Shown here piece by piece: positions 16,460-24,273 of a DNA stretch of 64,000 bases (position 1 is its first letter; the number at the start of each line of letters is the position of its first letter). This DNA is from Fulvivirga ulvae (GTDB lineage Bacteria; Bacteroidota; Bacteroidia; Cytophagales; Cyclobacteriaceae). Both the position numbers and the translations under genes were made by a program. The notes beneath the pieces are model-generated. The model worked only from the letters and a program-made list of their open reading frames with translations, was not told the origin of the DNA and did not search any database. The DNA is taken from assembly GCF_021389975.1 (NCBI RefSeq), contig NZ_CP089981.1, positions 2,877,501 through 2,941,500 on the forward strand, given 5' to 3'.

Positions 16460-17815
16460 ATGACCAACCGACCTGACCTGCTAAATGATAACCTATGGAA
16501 GATTGCACTGAGACTTTCACCTCCCGGTATTCTGGGGATGCTCATGATCTCGGTCAATTCATTAATAGACTCGGTTTATATGGGGAACCTGGTCGGGGCG
16601 GATGCTTTTGCAGGTGTTAGTCTTTTATTTCCGCTTACACTTATCATTTCAGCCGCTACCGGGTTTATTGCGACAGGCTCAGGCTCTGTATTGAGCCGCG
16701 CCATAGGAGCAGGCAACATCAAAGTGCAACGTAAAGTAATTCCCAACCTGTTGGCGCTTTCCCTCCTTTTTTCAGGGATATTAATGGCAGCCGGACTGTT
16801 GTTCACTGATGGATTAGTGGCGTTGATGGGAGGGGAAGGAGAAGTACTGGAGGCAGGCAAGGAATACTTTTGGGCCTATACATGCGGTATTTTCTTTAGT
16901 ATCTACGGGCTGTCAGCCAATGGACTGATCCGTGCGGAAGGTAAGGTAAAGGAAGCCATGAACTACACCATGATAAGCGTAGTACTTAACCTGATGGCCA
17001 CGCCACTGTTCATTACTGGTTTTTCTATGGGTGTGGCAGGGGCTGCCTGGGGCAGCGTGCTCAGTATGGCTGTTTATAGCCTGCTTACTTCATGGTACTT
17101 TGTCAGGGGGAGATCATCATTCAGTACCGGTCGTTTCAGAGTTCGTATTGAACGGGACATTATCAAAGATGTGATCAGTGTAGGCACTTCATCCCTGTCT
17201 ATGCAATTGTCCAATGTGGTGAGACAGTTTTTCCTGTTCAGGCTTGTAGCTGCGTATGGCAGTAACCATGATATCGCATTTTTCAGTGCGGCATTCAGGC
17301 TGTTTTCTTTTGTTTCGGTGCCTGCTATGGGGCTATTGCAGCCTTTGCAGCCGGTAGTCGGTATTAACTATGGTGCAGATAAGTGGCAGCGTTGTATGGA
17401 TGCTATAAAGACGTTTCGACTGGGTGCCATTGGCCTCATACTCTTGCTGCTTATGCCAATCATCATATTCCCCGAGTCGGTGGTTTCACTTATGATCCCC
17501 GGAGAGATGTTAAGTCAGGGCGAATTGAATAATCTTCGGCTTATATTTCTGGCTATGCCATGGCTTCCTGTAGCGTCTACCGGAATTATATTTTTTCAGG
17601 CTACCGGTAAGGGCAAGTTGGCTACCACCATACCCGTAGCTCGCCAGCTTATTTTATTTGTACCATTGGTTCTGCTGTTGTCTGTTATGGTTGGGCTTGA
17701 TGGTATTTATTATGCACTGGCCATTGAAAACATGGCCTATGCCATAGTTGTGCAGTTGCTTTTACGAAGGGAGTTGAAAAAGCTAAGCCCTCAGGCCGGA
17801 TTAAGCGCAGGGTAA
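16460..17815 (+). CDS. MATE-family efflux transporter
   Basis: 451 residues with about twelve membrane segments in two similar halves. The first half shows GMLMISVNSLIDSVYMGNLVGADAFAGVSL and the second PAMGLLQPLQPVVGINYGA, both typical of MATE antiporters, which use H+ or Na+ gradients to expel organic compounds. Its ATG follows the stop of the DUF5916 gene with no gap, so it belongs to this operon. In methanobactin loci a MATE protein exports the peptide metallophore; a like role is possible here (inference by analogy). It ends 2 bp from the convergent methyltransferase. Confidence 0.88.
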   Translation: MTNRPDLLNDNLWKIALRLSPPGILGMLMISVNSLIDSVYMGNLVGADAFAGVSLLFPLTLIISAATGFIATGSGSVLSRAIGAGNIKVQRKVIPNLLALSLLFSGILMAAGLLFTDGLVALMGGEGEVLEAGKEYFWAYTCGIFFSIYGLSANGLIRAEGKVKEAMNYTMISVVLNLMATPLFITGFSMGVAGAAWGSVLSMAVYSLLTSWYFVRGRSSFSTGRFRVRIERDIIKDVISVGTSSLSMQLSNVVRQFFLFRLVAAYGSNHDIAFFSAAFRLFSFVSVPAMGLLQPLQPVVGINYGADKWQRCMDAIKTFRLGAIGLILLLLMPIIIFPESVVSLMIPGEMLSQGELNNLRLIFLAMPWLPVASTGIIFFQATGKGKLATTIPVARQLILFVPLVLLLSVMVGLDGIYYALAIENMAYAIVVQLLLRRELKKLSPQAGLSAG

Positions 17816-17817
17816 GC

Positions 17818-18423
17818 TTATATTTTTCTGGCTACTACATGAAAAACATGCCAGTATTTGGGTTGTCCTGAAATTAACTTACCCTCTTTTTCCACTTCTT
17901 CAAGGTGCTCTGTTTCAAATCCTGTAAAAAGCTTTTCCACCTCTTTCCGGGTGTGAAAAGTCATTTCAGGATTAGTACTCCAGGAATCCCGCACACCAAA
18001 AAACTGGCCGCTGAACCTGCCTCCTGGTGAAATAGCATTGCAGATAACATTCCACAAATGGTAGAATCGGGCAGGCGGACAAAACGGGAGGCTAAAAGTG
18101 GCATTAACCAGTTTATATACAGGAAGGGCATCTAGTTTGGCAAAGTCGATACACCGGGTTTCCAGGCGCTCCCTTAATTCCGGTTCGGCAAGCCTTTCCA
18201 CAGCTTCCAAAGCGAGGCGCTCACGGTCTATGGCCGTAACATGCCAGTGGTCTTGTAGCATGGCCAGGGTATCTATGCCATTGCCACACCCGAGGTCCAG
18301 CGATAGTTTATCGCCATGGTCTGCATGTTCATGTTGAAAGGCGGCCAGTGCGCGAGACAGCATAGCGGCTGGAGGTGTCTTTTCGTTGAGGTGCTTGTAA
18401 TGCCCACTCCAGTTTTCGGCCAT
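17818..18423 (-). CDS. Class I SAM-dependent methyltransferase
   Basis: 201 residues. Motif I is LSLDLGCGNGIDTLAML near residues 39-55, the acidic end of strand two is AIDRERLALEA, and the NATFSLPFCPP stretch is motif IV. The small single-domain form resembles tellurite/thiol-type methyltransferases (TehB-like) that lack a clear substrate signature. It lies 3 bp downstream of the Fur-family gene on the same strand, so the two are co-transcribed. The substrate is unknown; it could be a small thiol, metal species or the peptide. Confidence 0.8.
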   Translation of the reverse strand: MAENWSGHYKHLNEKTPPAAMLSRALAAFQHEHADHGDKLSLDLGCGNGIDTLAMLQDHWHVTAIDRERLALEAVERLAEPELRERLETRCIDFAKLDALPVYKLVNATFSLPFCPPARFYHLWNVICNAISPGGRFSGQFFGVRDSWSTNPEMTFHTRKEVEKLFTGFETEHLEEVEKEGKLISGQPKYWHVFHVVARKI

Positions 18424-18426
18424 AGA

Positions 18427-18852
18427 TCAGGATTTACATTGTTTGCAAGTGCCCTTAAGGGTGTAATTGACCCTGTCGATAGCATAGTTATTAGAGACTT
18501 TTATCTCCGGGACTTTTACATCCTCGAGACAGTAGGTGTGATGGCATTCGTCGCAGGTGAAGTGAGCATGCATATCTGTGTGAACCTCATCAGGACAACC
18601 ACTGCTACACATAGCATACTTAATGCCCTGTACGTCTTCCGACGCCTTGTGCAGGATCCCGTGTTCTTCAAATGATGCCAAGGCCCTGTACACCGTTACC
18701 CGGTCATGTCCAGACTTCATGAGGGTGTCAAGGTCACTTGCCGACAATGCAAAATCATATTTGAAAAACAACTGCAACATCTCTAATCTGATAGGTGTTT
18801 TCTTTAACCCGTGCGATTTCAGGAGGTCTTCTATGATGCGTTTATTATCCAT
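18427..18852 (-). CDS. Fur-family metal-responsive repressor
   Basis: 141 residues from ATG 18852; the open frame extends 11 codons upstream to a TTG but has no need of it. Winged helix at residues 1-80 (LKKTPIRLEMLQLFF, SASDLDTLM, DRVTVYRALASFEEHGIL). The C-terminal half has the metal sites: EVHTDMHAHFTCDECHHTYCLED and a second pair, CKQC, at the end, so the structural zinc C-x2-C pairs are intact. Whether it senses Zn, Fe or another metal cannot be read reliably. It is co-directional with the methyltransferase and faces the operon that carries Fur-like boxes, so it is the obvious candidate regulator. Confidence 0.85.
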   Translation of the reverse strand: MDNKRIIEDLLKSHGLKKTPIRLEMLQLFFKYDFALSASDLDTLMKSGHDRVTVYRALASFEEHGILHKASEDVQGIKYAMCSSGCPDEVHTDMHAHFTCDECHHTYCLEDVKVPEIKVSNNYAIDRVNYTLKGTCKQCKS

Positions 18853-19202
18853 TATATTCTCCAGATGTTTTATACCAGAACACAATGTCTGTAGATTCAG
18901 TTTGCATAAACACGGCTAATATAGGACTTATTTGGGCATAAGCGTGCTTTGAGCGTAGAAATGTATGAGCAGATTGTCTGCTTAAGCCTGTTCAGGTGAA
19001 GATGCAGCGAATAATGGTCCGTATGACACTGACCAGGATGAAGAAATCTACTTACTCACACGGCTCTAAACCGCCAGACCTATACCCGCATTATTAATTT
19101 CACAAAAACACGCCTGATAAGTATGTCAATATTATAAATTAAATAATGATAATACACAAATACTAAAAAATAGATAAATATTTGCTCATAACTTTATGAA
19201 AA
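18853..19202. other. Non-coding gap before the tRNA-like gene
   Basis: No gene is supported here. It should contain the promoter of the Fur-family gene (leftward), but I see no clear copy of the TGCAAC/GTTGCA box. The part near 19131-19200 is very A+T-rich and leads into the promoter at 19203-19233. Confidence 0.5.
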
Positions 19203-19233
19203 TTTGAATTAAATGATCGTTTGGCTACCTTTG
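19203..19233 (+). promoter_or_regulatory. Consensus Bacteroidota promoter of the tRNA-like RNA
   Basis: TTTG (19203-19206), 19 bases, then TACCTTTG (19226-19233), an exact fit to TTTG-N19-TAnnTTTG. Transcription would start near 19240, about 19 bases before the tRNA-like 5' end. Confidence 0.8.
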
Positions 19234-19258
19234 AACTATCGATAACGATCGAATATAA

Positions 19259-19388
19259 TGTAGGGTGATGAAACTGGCAGACATGCCCTCCGGTCTCGGG
19301 GGTGGAGGTCACGGGATAAATTCTGTAAAGTATCCAATAACACTTTGAGTACTAACCGCTCCGTGGAGGTTCGAATCCTCCCTCTACA
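19259..19388 (+). ncRNA. tRNA-Leu-like RNA with an oversized variable region
   Basis: The 5' TGTAGGG pairs with CTCTACA near the 3' end (one G-U), giving a 7-bp acceptor stem with discriminator G. The D-arm, TGATGAAACTGGCAGACAT, is like bacterial tRNA-Leu. CCCTC-CGGTCTC-GGGGG forms an anticodon-like arm, but the loop has G instead of the invariant U33. A normal T-arm follows (GGAGG-TTCGAAT-CCTCC). Between the anticodon arm and the T-arm are about 62 bases instead of the usual 4-24. These can form a TGGAG/CTCCG stem and inner hairpins (GGATA/TATCC or AGTA/TACT). CCA is not encoded. The RNA has its own promoter and terminator. It is either a tRNA-derived regulatory RNA or a decayed tRNA; I would not assign an amino acid. 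Confidence 0.6.
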
Positions 19389-19396
19389 GCAACGTA

Positions 19397-19426
19397 AAAG
19401 CAGCCTTTGAGCTGCTTTTTCTTTTT
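19397..19426 (+). terminator. Rho-independent terminator of the tRNA-like RNA
   Basis: AAAGCAGC pairs with GCTGCTTT over a 6-base loop, followed by a T-rich run to about 19426. It starts 8 bases after the tRNA-like 3' end, giving a transcript of roughly 185 bases from the predicted start. Confidence 0.85.
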
Positions 19427-19533
19427 ATATCTATAGGCCGGTGATAAGAATGGCCCTCACAACTCTTTATAAATCTTGGATAATTGGATGATTTTCATTT
19501 CTCTTGCATCGCAATGTAAAAGCTTAGCGGACT

Positions 19534-20010
19534 ATGAAGAGATCAATGCTGATAACCCCTGAAGGATTAGAAAAGCTAAAGGAGGAGTTAGATCATCTTT
19601 GGCGAGTAGAGCGACCGGAAACTACAAAAAAAGTTTCATGGGCAGCCAGCCTTGGTGATCGGTCTGAAAATGCGGATTACCATTATAATAAAAAAAGACT
19701 ACGCGAAATCGACAGGCGCGTTCTGTATCTGCGCAAATGCATCGATAATTTTAAAGTGGTACACTATCATCCTCACCAGGAAGGCAAAGTGATGTTTGGG
19801 GCCTGGGTAGAAATTGAAAATGATAAGGGCATGAAAAAGCGTTTGCGCATTGTGGGCTACGAAGAACTTATAGGCGCTAAAGATTGCATTTCAATGGACT
19901 CTCCCATGGCGCAGGCACTGCTAAATAAAGAGGTAGGAGATGAGGCTATAGTGCAAACACCGGCAGCTAAGTTTGTATGGCGTATTAATAAAATTGAATA
20001 TCAGAAATAA
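19534..20010 (+). CDS. greB: Transcription elongation factor GreB
   Basis: 158 residues, the usual GreA/GreB length. The N-terminal coiled coil has ITPEGLEKLKEELDHL and the acidic tip GDRSENADYHYNKKRLREIDRRVLYL. The YNKKRLREIDRR stretch marks GreB rather than GreA. The C-terminal FKBP-like domain contains VEIENDKGMKKRLRIVGYEE and GDEAIVQTPAAKFVWRINKI. It rescues backtracked RNA polymerase by stimulating transcript cleavage. It stands alone after the tRNA-like gene. Confidence 0.9.
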   Translation: MKRSMLITPEGLEKLKEELDHLWRVERPETTKKVSWAASLGDRSENADYHYNKKRLREIDRRVLYLRKCIDNFKVVHYHPHQEGKVMFGAWVEIENDKGMKKRLRIVGYEELIGAKDCISMDSPMAQALLNKEVGDEAIVQTPAAKFVWRINKIEYQK

Positions 20011-20177
20011 ATTATTATAACCTGAAGCCTTTAGATTCTTTACCACCTCTAAGGGTTCTTCCCCTTAGGATTCAAGGCCTTAAAATCAGGGCTTATAGCT
20101 GCTAATTTTCTCTTTCATTAACGTAAAGAAAAAATTACCTTACAGGCTGTGAATAAATTTAGTGACTAAATACTAAC

Positions 20178-20999
20178 ATGAATAGAATATTAATAGCCCT
20201 GTTTGTTGCCACCGCAATGCTCTCATGCCAAACAGAAAAGCCTACTGAAATCATTGTTATTGGTACCCTACATCAACCAGAGCCTAATTTTAATCCGGAT
20301 ATCCTTTTCGGCATACTGGAAGATGTGAAGCCCGACCTTATACTGAGAGAATTGGACTCTTCAGCTTTCACTCCTGATTTTAAATATATAAATGTTGACC
20401 TCAACAGTAACGAAACGCAAGCCTCTGCCATGTATGTCGAAAAATATCCTGACACTCAATTGCGCCCATATGAATTTGAAGGCCGCAATGAATATAGGAT
20501 CAATATAGGATCGCGACCTACAGATGGCCTCACCACTAAATTACTGGATAGCCTCAATAAGGTAAATTTACTTTCTACTGATGAAGCAGCAATAGTGAAT
20601 AAATATCAGGCACTTATAGAGCCTTTGATCGTGTTAGCTTCCAAGTCACCAGAAAACTTTAATAACCCTGCCACGGATAGCATTTGTGCAAAGCGTCAAT
20701 ACTATCAATACCAGATGTTGCGACAGGTCACTGATAAAAGAGATGAATTTGCCACCACCTTTCACACTAAACCTGACGGCCAGGATATAAGCTATCGTGA
20801 TGGCTATCGGCTGGCTGGTGACTTTTGGGACTTAAGAAACCAGACCATGGCTAAAAATATAATGGCCGTTTCTAAGCAAAATCAAGGCAAACGAATTGTG
20901 GTTCTTTGCGGGTTTATGCATAGGTATTATATATTGAGTGAATTAAAACGGCTAGGCAAAGACAAGAATATCGTACTGAAGGAATTTTATGAAATATAA
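20178..20999 (+). CDS. TraB/GumN-like lipoprotein
   Basis: 273 residues with a lipoprotein signal (LFVATAMLSC, Cys near residue 17). The start of the mature part, IIVIGTLHQPEPNFNPDILFGILEDVKPDLILRELDSS, is the GTLH...E pattern of the TraB/GumN/Tiki fold, and the end has RIVVLCGFMHRYYILSEL, the paired His-containing strand (GxxH). In the wider family these His and Glu residues bind metal and the fold may be a protease; activity in this subgroup is unknown. It is monocistronic. Confidence 0.65.
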   Translation: MNRILIALFVATAMLSCQTEKPTEIIVIGTLHQPEPNFNPDILFGILEDVKPDLILRELDSSAFTPDFKYINVDLNSNETQASAMYVEKYPDTQLRPYEFEGRNEYRINIGSRPTDGLTTKLLDSLNKVNLLSTDEAAIVNKYQALIEPLIVLASKSPENFNNPATDSICAKRQYYQYQMLRQVTDKRDEFATTFHTKPDGQDISYRDGYRLAGDFWDLRNQTMAKNIMAVSKQNQGKRIVVLCGFMHRYYILSELKRLGKDKNIVLKEFYEI

Positions 21000-21334
21000 T
21001 GTTCGTTCAGGTTTTGTGATTATGAAATCAAAACTGACAAATGTTTTACTCTGATATTACTCGTATTGGACATTAAAGAAAGGCCTGTATCACCGTGATT
21101 TATCTTACCATCAGTACCTTAGATCTCCCTTATCTCCAACCCTGATTAAATGCGCAGTCCATGGTTCAGGCACTTCCCGATCCCGGAGATCCTGAATATT
21201 TTCTTTGAAGTCCGGTAGTAATTTTCAAGCGCACAAAAAAGAAAATTCAGGATGACGGGGAATTGTAGGGTACATGAGGAATCTCTTTACTATTTCTCTC
21301 CACTCATTGGGTTTGGAGCAAGGCTATATGCTCA
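21000..21334. other. Intergenic gap with no supported feature
   Basis: Both strands are closed by frequent stops and I see no RNA gene or convincing hairpin. Two short near-matches (CAGGATGAC, ATCCTGAATATT) were not enough to call a repeat. Confidence 0.5.
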
Positions 21335-21865
21335 CTACAGGGATTCTAAAAAATCAATATACAGCGGAACGCTTTTTTCAACCCATTCGCTTGATGCATT
21401 TAATTCAATGCCATAATAAGCAAATAACGGTTGATAATCAGCTTTTATGTATTCAAAAGTAAGTTCAAATGGTGTGGTCAACTGCTCCATTGTATATTTG
21501 TATTTGCCGGTGGTGCTATACTCGTGCTCATCTATGCCAACGGATAGTGCCAGGGCAATTTTCTTTCCGGCAACCTTATACCCGCTTTTGCTGCCATAAG
21601 CCCAGCCATAGGCCAGCACCTCATCCAGCCATTTTTTGAAAAACGGAGGGCAATTGAACCAATAAAAGGGAAACTGAAATACAATTTTACTGTATTGCTC
21701 TATCAGCCTCTGCTCTGCCTGCACATCAATCTTTTCCTCAGGGTAAACCTCATGCAGTTGATGAATATCATATTTTCCCGGGTATTTGTTCAACTCATCA
21801 ATCCACCTTTTATTGATAACTGAATCTTGAATATTCGGATGAATTACAATTACTAATGTTTTCAT
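21335..21865 (-). CDS. NAD(P)H-dependent oxidoreductase, flavodoxin-like fold
   Basis: 176 residues. TLVIVIHPNIQDSVINKRWIDEL is the FMN-binding first strand and loop of the NQO/MdaB/KefF family. IVFQFPFYWFNCPPFFKKWLDEVLAYGWAYG near residues 82-112 is the family hallmark. Such enzymes reduce quinones or nitro compounds by two electrons. It lies back to back with an HxlR regulator (103 bp apart), the usual arrangement in which the regulator controls the reductase on exposure to quinones or electrophiles. Confidence 0.88.
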   Translation of the reverse strand: MKTLVIVIHPNIQDSVINKRWIDELNKYPGKYDIHQLHEVYPEEKIDVQAEQRLIEQYSKIVFQFPFYWFNCPPFFKKWLDEVLAYGWAYGSKSGYKVAGKKIALALSVGIDEHEYSTTGKYKYTMEQLTTPFELTFEYIKADYQPLFAYYGIELNASSEWVEKSVPLYIDFLESL

Positions 21866-21967
21866 AATGTGCTTATAACTAAAATTATTGAATCCAAAAG
21901 TAATGGGTAATACGTTAAACCTCTAAGCTGACAACCTATTGTATGGTACTATAAAAAATGTAAGTTA

Positions 21968-22351
21968 ATGACGAAAATAAAGGAAACATCTACAAATTTT
22001 GCGAACAAACAGGCCTTGGAGAACGACTGCTTAGAAGTCTATGCTTCAAACATTATAGGAGGACAATGGACACTGGCTATCTGCTGCTATTTAATCAATG
22101 GGAAGCTCCGGTATGGAGAATTAAAGAAATGTCTGCCAAATATTACAGAAAGAATGTTGGCCTTACAATTACGAAAATTAGAAAAAGACCGGATCGTAAA
22201 ACGGACTGTACATGCAGAAGTGCCCCCTCGGGTCGAATATGAATTAACCTCAGTTGGATATGAGCTAAAACCAATAATTCGTGAACTCGAAAAATGGGGG
22301 AGGAAGCATAAGAAATCATTAGAGCTGGTTGGAAAAAACATTGAGCCCTGA
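21968..22351 (+). CDS. HxlR-family transcriptional regulator
   Basis: 127 residues. The single winged helix is typical: NIIGGQWTLAICCYLINGKLRYGELKKCLPNITERMLALQLRKLEKDRIVKR, then VEYELTSVGYELKPIIRELEKWGRKH. Two Cys near residue 42 could be redox-active. It is divergent from the flavodoxin-like reductase and probably controls that gene. Confidence 0.88.
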   Translation: MTKIKETSTNFANKQALENDCLEVYASNIIGGQWTLAICCYLINGKLRYGELKKCLPNITERMLALQLRKLEKDRIVKRTVHAEVPPRVEYELTSVGYELKPIIRELEKWGRKHKKSLELVGKNIEP

Positions 22352-22388
22352 GTAGCATGGGTTTTTGTGCTTGCTTTTTTTCGGAATT

Positions 22389-22576
22389 ATGTGGGAATGG
22401 AAAGCTGTTCTTCTAATTTTATTCAGCTTTGTTTTAGGTCCGTTAATGTTTTAGGATCATCCAATTTTTATCCCTGTCATCCTGATGAATGTAAACCGAT
22501 GACACATGGATTAGTTGCGTTGTTCGTGACAGCGATTGGATTTGTTATCTGGTACTATCGTCGATGTCTATTTTGA
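22389..22576 (+). pseudogene. Possible frameshifted small membrane protein
   Basis: From ATG 22389 a frame gives MWEWKAVLLILFSFVLGPLMF and stops at 22454. The next frame then continues as SSNFYPCHPDECKPMTHG, a membrane segment LVALFVTAIGFVIWYY and RRCLF to TGA 22576. Read with a one-base shift near 22450 this would be a roughly 60-residue protein with two membrane segments around a CHPDEC loop. It is either a recently broken gene or a chance pair of short ORFs. Confidence 0.3.
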
Positions 22577-22636
22577 GCCTGCTTCCGGGTGATATTTCGG
22601 AAGCAAAATGCACTTATAATAAAAAGCAACATTCTC

Positions 22637-23194
22637 ATGGAAGTACTTGAAAAAGCAGATGATGTAATTGAGACAATAGCCGGCAATGACGAAATGGCTG
22701 AAATATATGAGCGGGTTTTTCCTGTTGTGGCAAAATTTATCAGCTCAGCCGGGGGTTCATTTGAAGATGCCAAAGACATTTTTCATGATGCCCTGGTGAT
22801 TTACATGGAAAAAATTACTCATGACCCTGTAGGTGTCATCAAATCTGACCAGGCCTATATTGTAGGCATTGCAAAACACTTGTGGATAAGAAAATACCGG
22901 AAAGACGTGCACAATACGTCATTAAGCAATATGGAGAACGAGTTTAAGATCCCTGATGATTACTTCCTAACTGCAAGCAGCAGCCGGTTGCTTAACTTTT
23001 TAAAGATAGCGGGGAAGCGGTGCCTGGATTTATTGCGTGCTTTTTACTTTCAGGAAATGTCCATAAAAGAGATTGCCGGGCAATTAGGCTATTCACACGA
23101 ACATTCGGTCAGTGTGCAAAAATATAAATGCCTCGAAAAAGTGAGGAATACTGTAAAAACCAAATCAATGACCTACGATGACTTCGCGGAATAA
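22637..23194 (+). CDS. ECF-type RNA polymerase sigma factor
   Basis: 185 residues from ATG 22637; a GTG at 22589 would add 16 unneeded residues. Region 2 includes FEDAKDIFHDALVIYMEKI and SDQAYIVGIAKHLWIRKYRKD. Region 4 has CLDLLRAFYFQEMSIKEIAGQLGYSHEHSVSVQKYKCLEKVR, the helix-turn-helix that reads the -35 region. It is the first gene of a three-gene operon with a short membrane-less protein and ClpP. Its end overlaps the next start by 17 bp. Confidence 0.85.
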   Translation: MEVLEKADDVIETIAGNDEMAEIYERVFPVVAKFISSAGGSFEDAKDIFHDALVIYMEKITHDPVGVIKSDQAYIVGIAKHLWIRKYRKDVHNTSLSNMENEFKIPDDYFLTASSSRLLNFLKIAGKRCLDLLRAFYFQEMSIKEIAGQLGYSHEHSVSVQKYKCLEKVRNTVKTKSMTYDDFAE

Positions 23195-23447
23195 TACAAG
23201 GTGGATAGAAGAATACCTTAACGGGAGGCTTTCACCTGCCGACAGTCTCTTATTTGAGGCCAGGATTGCTGTAGACGCTGCGCTAAAAAGGGACCTTTAT
23301 TTTCAGAAAAAAACATACCGGCTGATTAAGATGTATCACCGGGAGAAATTGAAAGAAGAATTAGAAGCCCTACACAAGAAAATTTTCAGCCAGCCGGATA
23401 AGCTGAACTTCCGGAGAAAAATTTATCAACTGTTTAAACCAAGATAA
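23178..23447 (+). CDS. Small soluble protein, possible anti-sigma-like partner
   Basis: 89 residues, basic and helical (NTRWIEEYLNGRLSPADSLLFEARIAVDAALKRDL, then KTYRLIKMYHREKLKEELEALHKKIF). The first 45 residues resemble the N-terminal sigma-binding part of Bacteroidota anti-sigma factors (EEYLxGxLxPxDxxxFExxLxxDxxL), but no membrane segment or periplasmic domain follows, so it would be a cytoplasmic form. It overlaps the sigma factor gene and is 5 bp before clpP. The partner role is inference. Confidence 0.6.
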   Translation: MTSRNNTRWIEEYLNGRLSPADSLLFEARIAVDAALKRDLYFQKKTYRLIKMYHREKLKEELEALHKKIFSQPDKLNFRRKIYQLFKPR

Positions 23448-23452
23448 TACTC

Positions 23453-24109
23453 ATGATAGAAGCTAACGTAATACCTATGGTAATAGACAACTCCGGCAGA
23501 GGAGACCGTGCCTATGACATTTACAGCCTTTTGCTGAAAGAACGCATCATTTTTTTGGGAGGCCCTATAAACCAGTCTGTTGCGAGTATTGTAGTTGCGC
23601 AGTTGCTGTACCTGAACAGTGTAGACCCGAAACAGCCCATCAACCTGTACATCCAAAGCCCGGGAGGGGAGGTATATGCCGGCCTGGCCATTTATGACAC
23701 GATGAAAATGCTGACGGCTTCAGTATCGACCTATTCTGTAGGCTTTACGGGGAGTATGGGTACATTTTTGTTAAGTGCCGGAGAGAAGGGCAAACGTTTT
23801 GCTCTCCCCCATGCCACGATCCATATGCACCCCACGGGAGGTGGAGCCAAAGGCTATACGGAGGATGTCCGGATCGCCACCCAGGAGCAAGAGCGTCTCC
23901 AAACGCAAATATTTCATCTAATGGGCAAACACACCGGCCATACGTGGCAGGAGATCGAAGATTTTTTCATTCGTGACAAATACTTAAATGCCCAGGAGGC
24001 CAAAAACTTCGGTATAGTAGATGAAATACTGGGTGATGCCAGCGATATAGTCATTTTAAACAAGTCCAGGCCAGGGGTAAATTTAATGCTTAAGGCGGCG
24101 CAGAAGTGA
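23453..24109 (+). CDS. clpP: ClpP-like ATP-dependent protease subunit
   Basis: 218 residues, the full family length. The fold is clear: RIIFLGGPINQSVASIVVAQLLYL, INLYIQSPGGEVYAGLAIYDTM, then VGFTGSMGTFLLSAG with catalytic Ser101, ATIHMHPTGGG with the catalytic His (124 or 126), and NFGIVDEIL with Asp190. The Ser loop is GSMG in place of the usual ASMG and HMHP replaces HQP, which marks a divergent paralogue, probably not the housekeeping ClpP. It is the third gene of the sigma factor operon; no ClpX is near. Confidence 0.85.
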   Translation: MIEANVIPMVIDNSGRGDRAYDIYSLLLKERIIFLGGPINQSVASIVVAQLLYLNSVDPKQPINLYIQSPGGEVYAGLAIYDTMKMLTASVSTYSVGFTGSMGTFLLSAGEKGKRFALPHATIHMHPTGGGAKGYTEDVRIATQEQERLQTQIFHLMGKHTGHTWQEIEDFFIRDKYLNAQEAKNFGIVDEILGDASDIVILNKSRPGVNLMLKAAQK

Positions 24110-24273
24110 TAAAACTAAGGATGGCAGCGTTTTCTGTTGATGCTGAAGTATATGAGATATATCAAACAAGCCTTGAGTTTAAGGTGGATAATTTATCGGT
24201 CACTTCGTGTGAGGATATTCATTAGTTGGAATAAATTAGGGTCTTTAAAAAATAGTTTTAAATCCATCATCTC

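Noticed and set aside
19259..19388. Calling a standard tRNA-Leu or a tRNA with an intron
   Set aside because: The loop lacks U33 and no leucine anticodon can be read; no splice-type structure at the anticodon explains the extra bases, which lie in the variable region.
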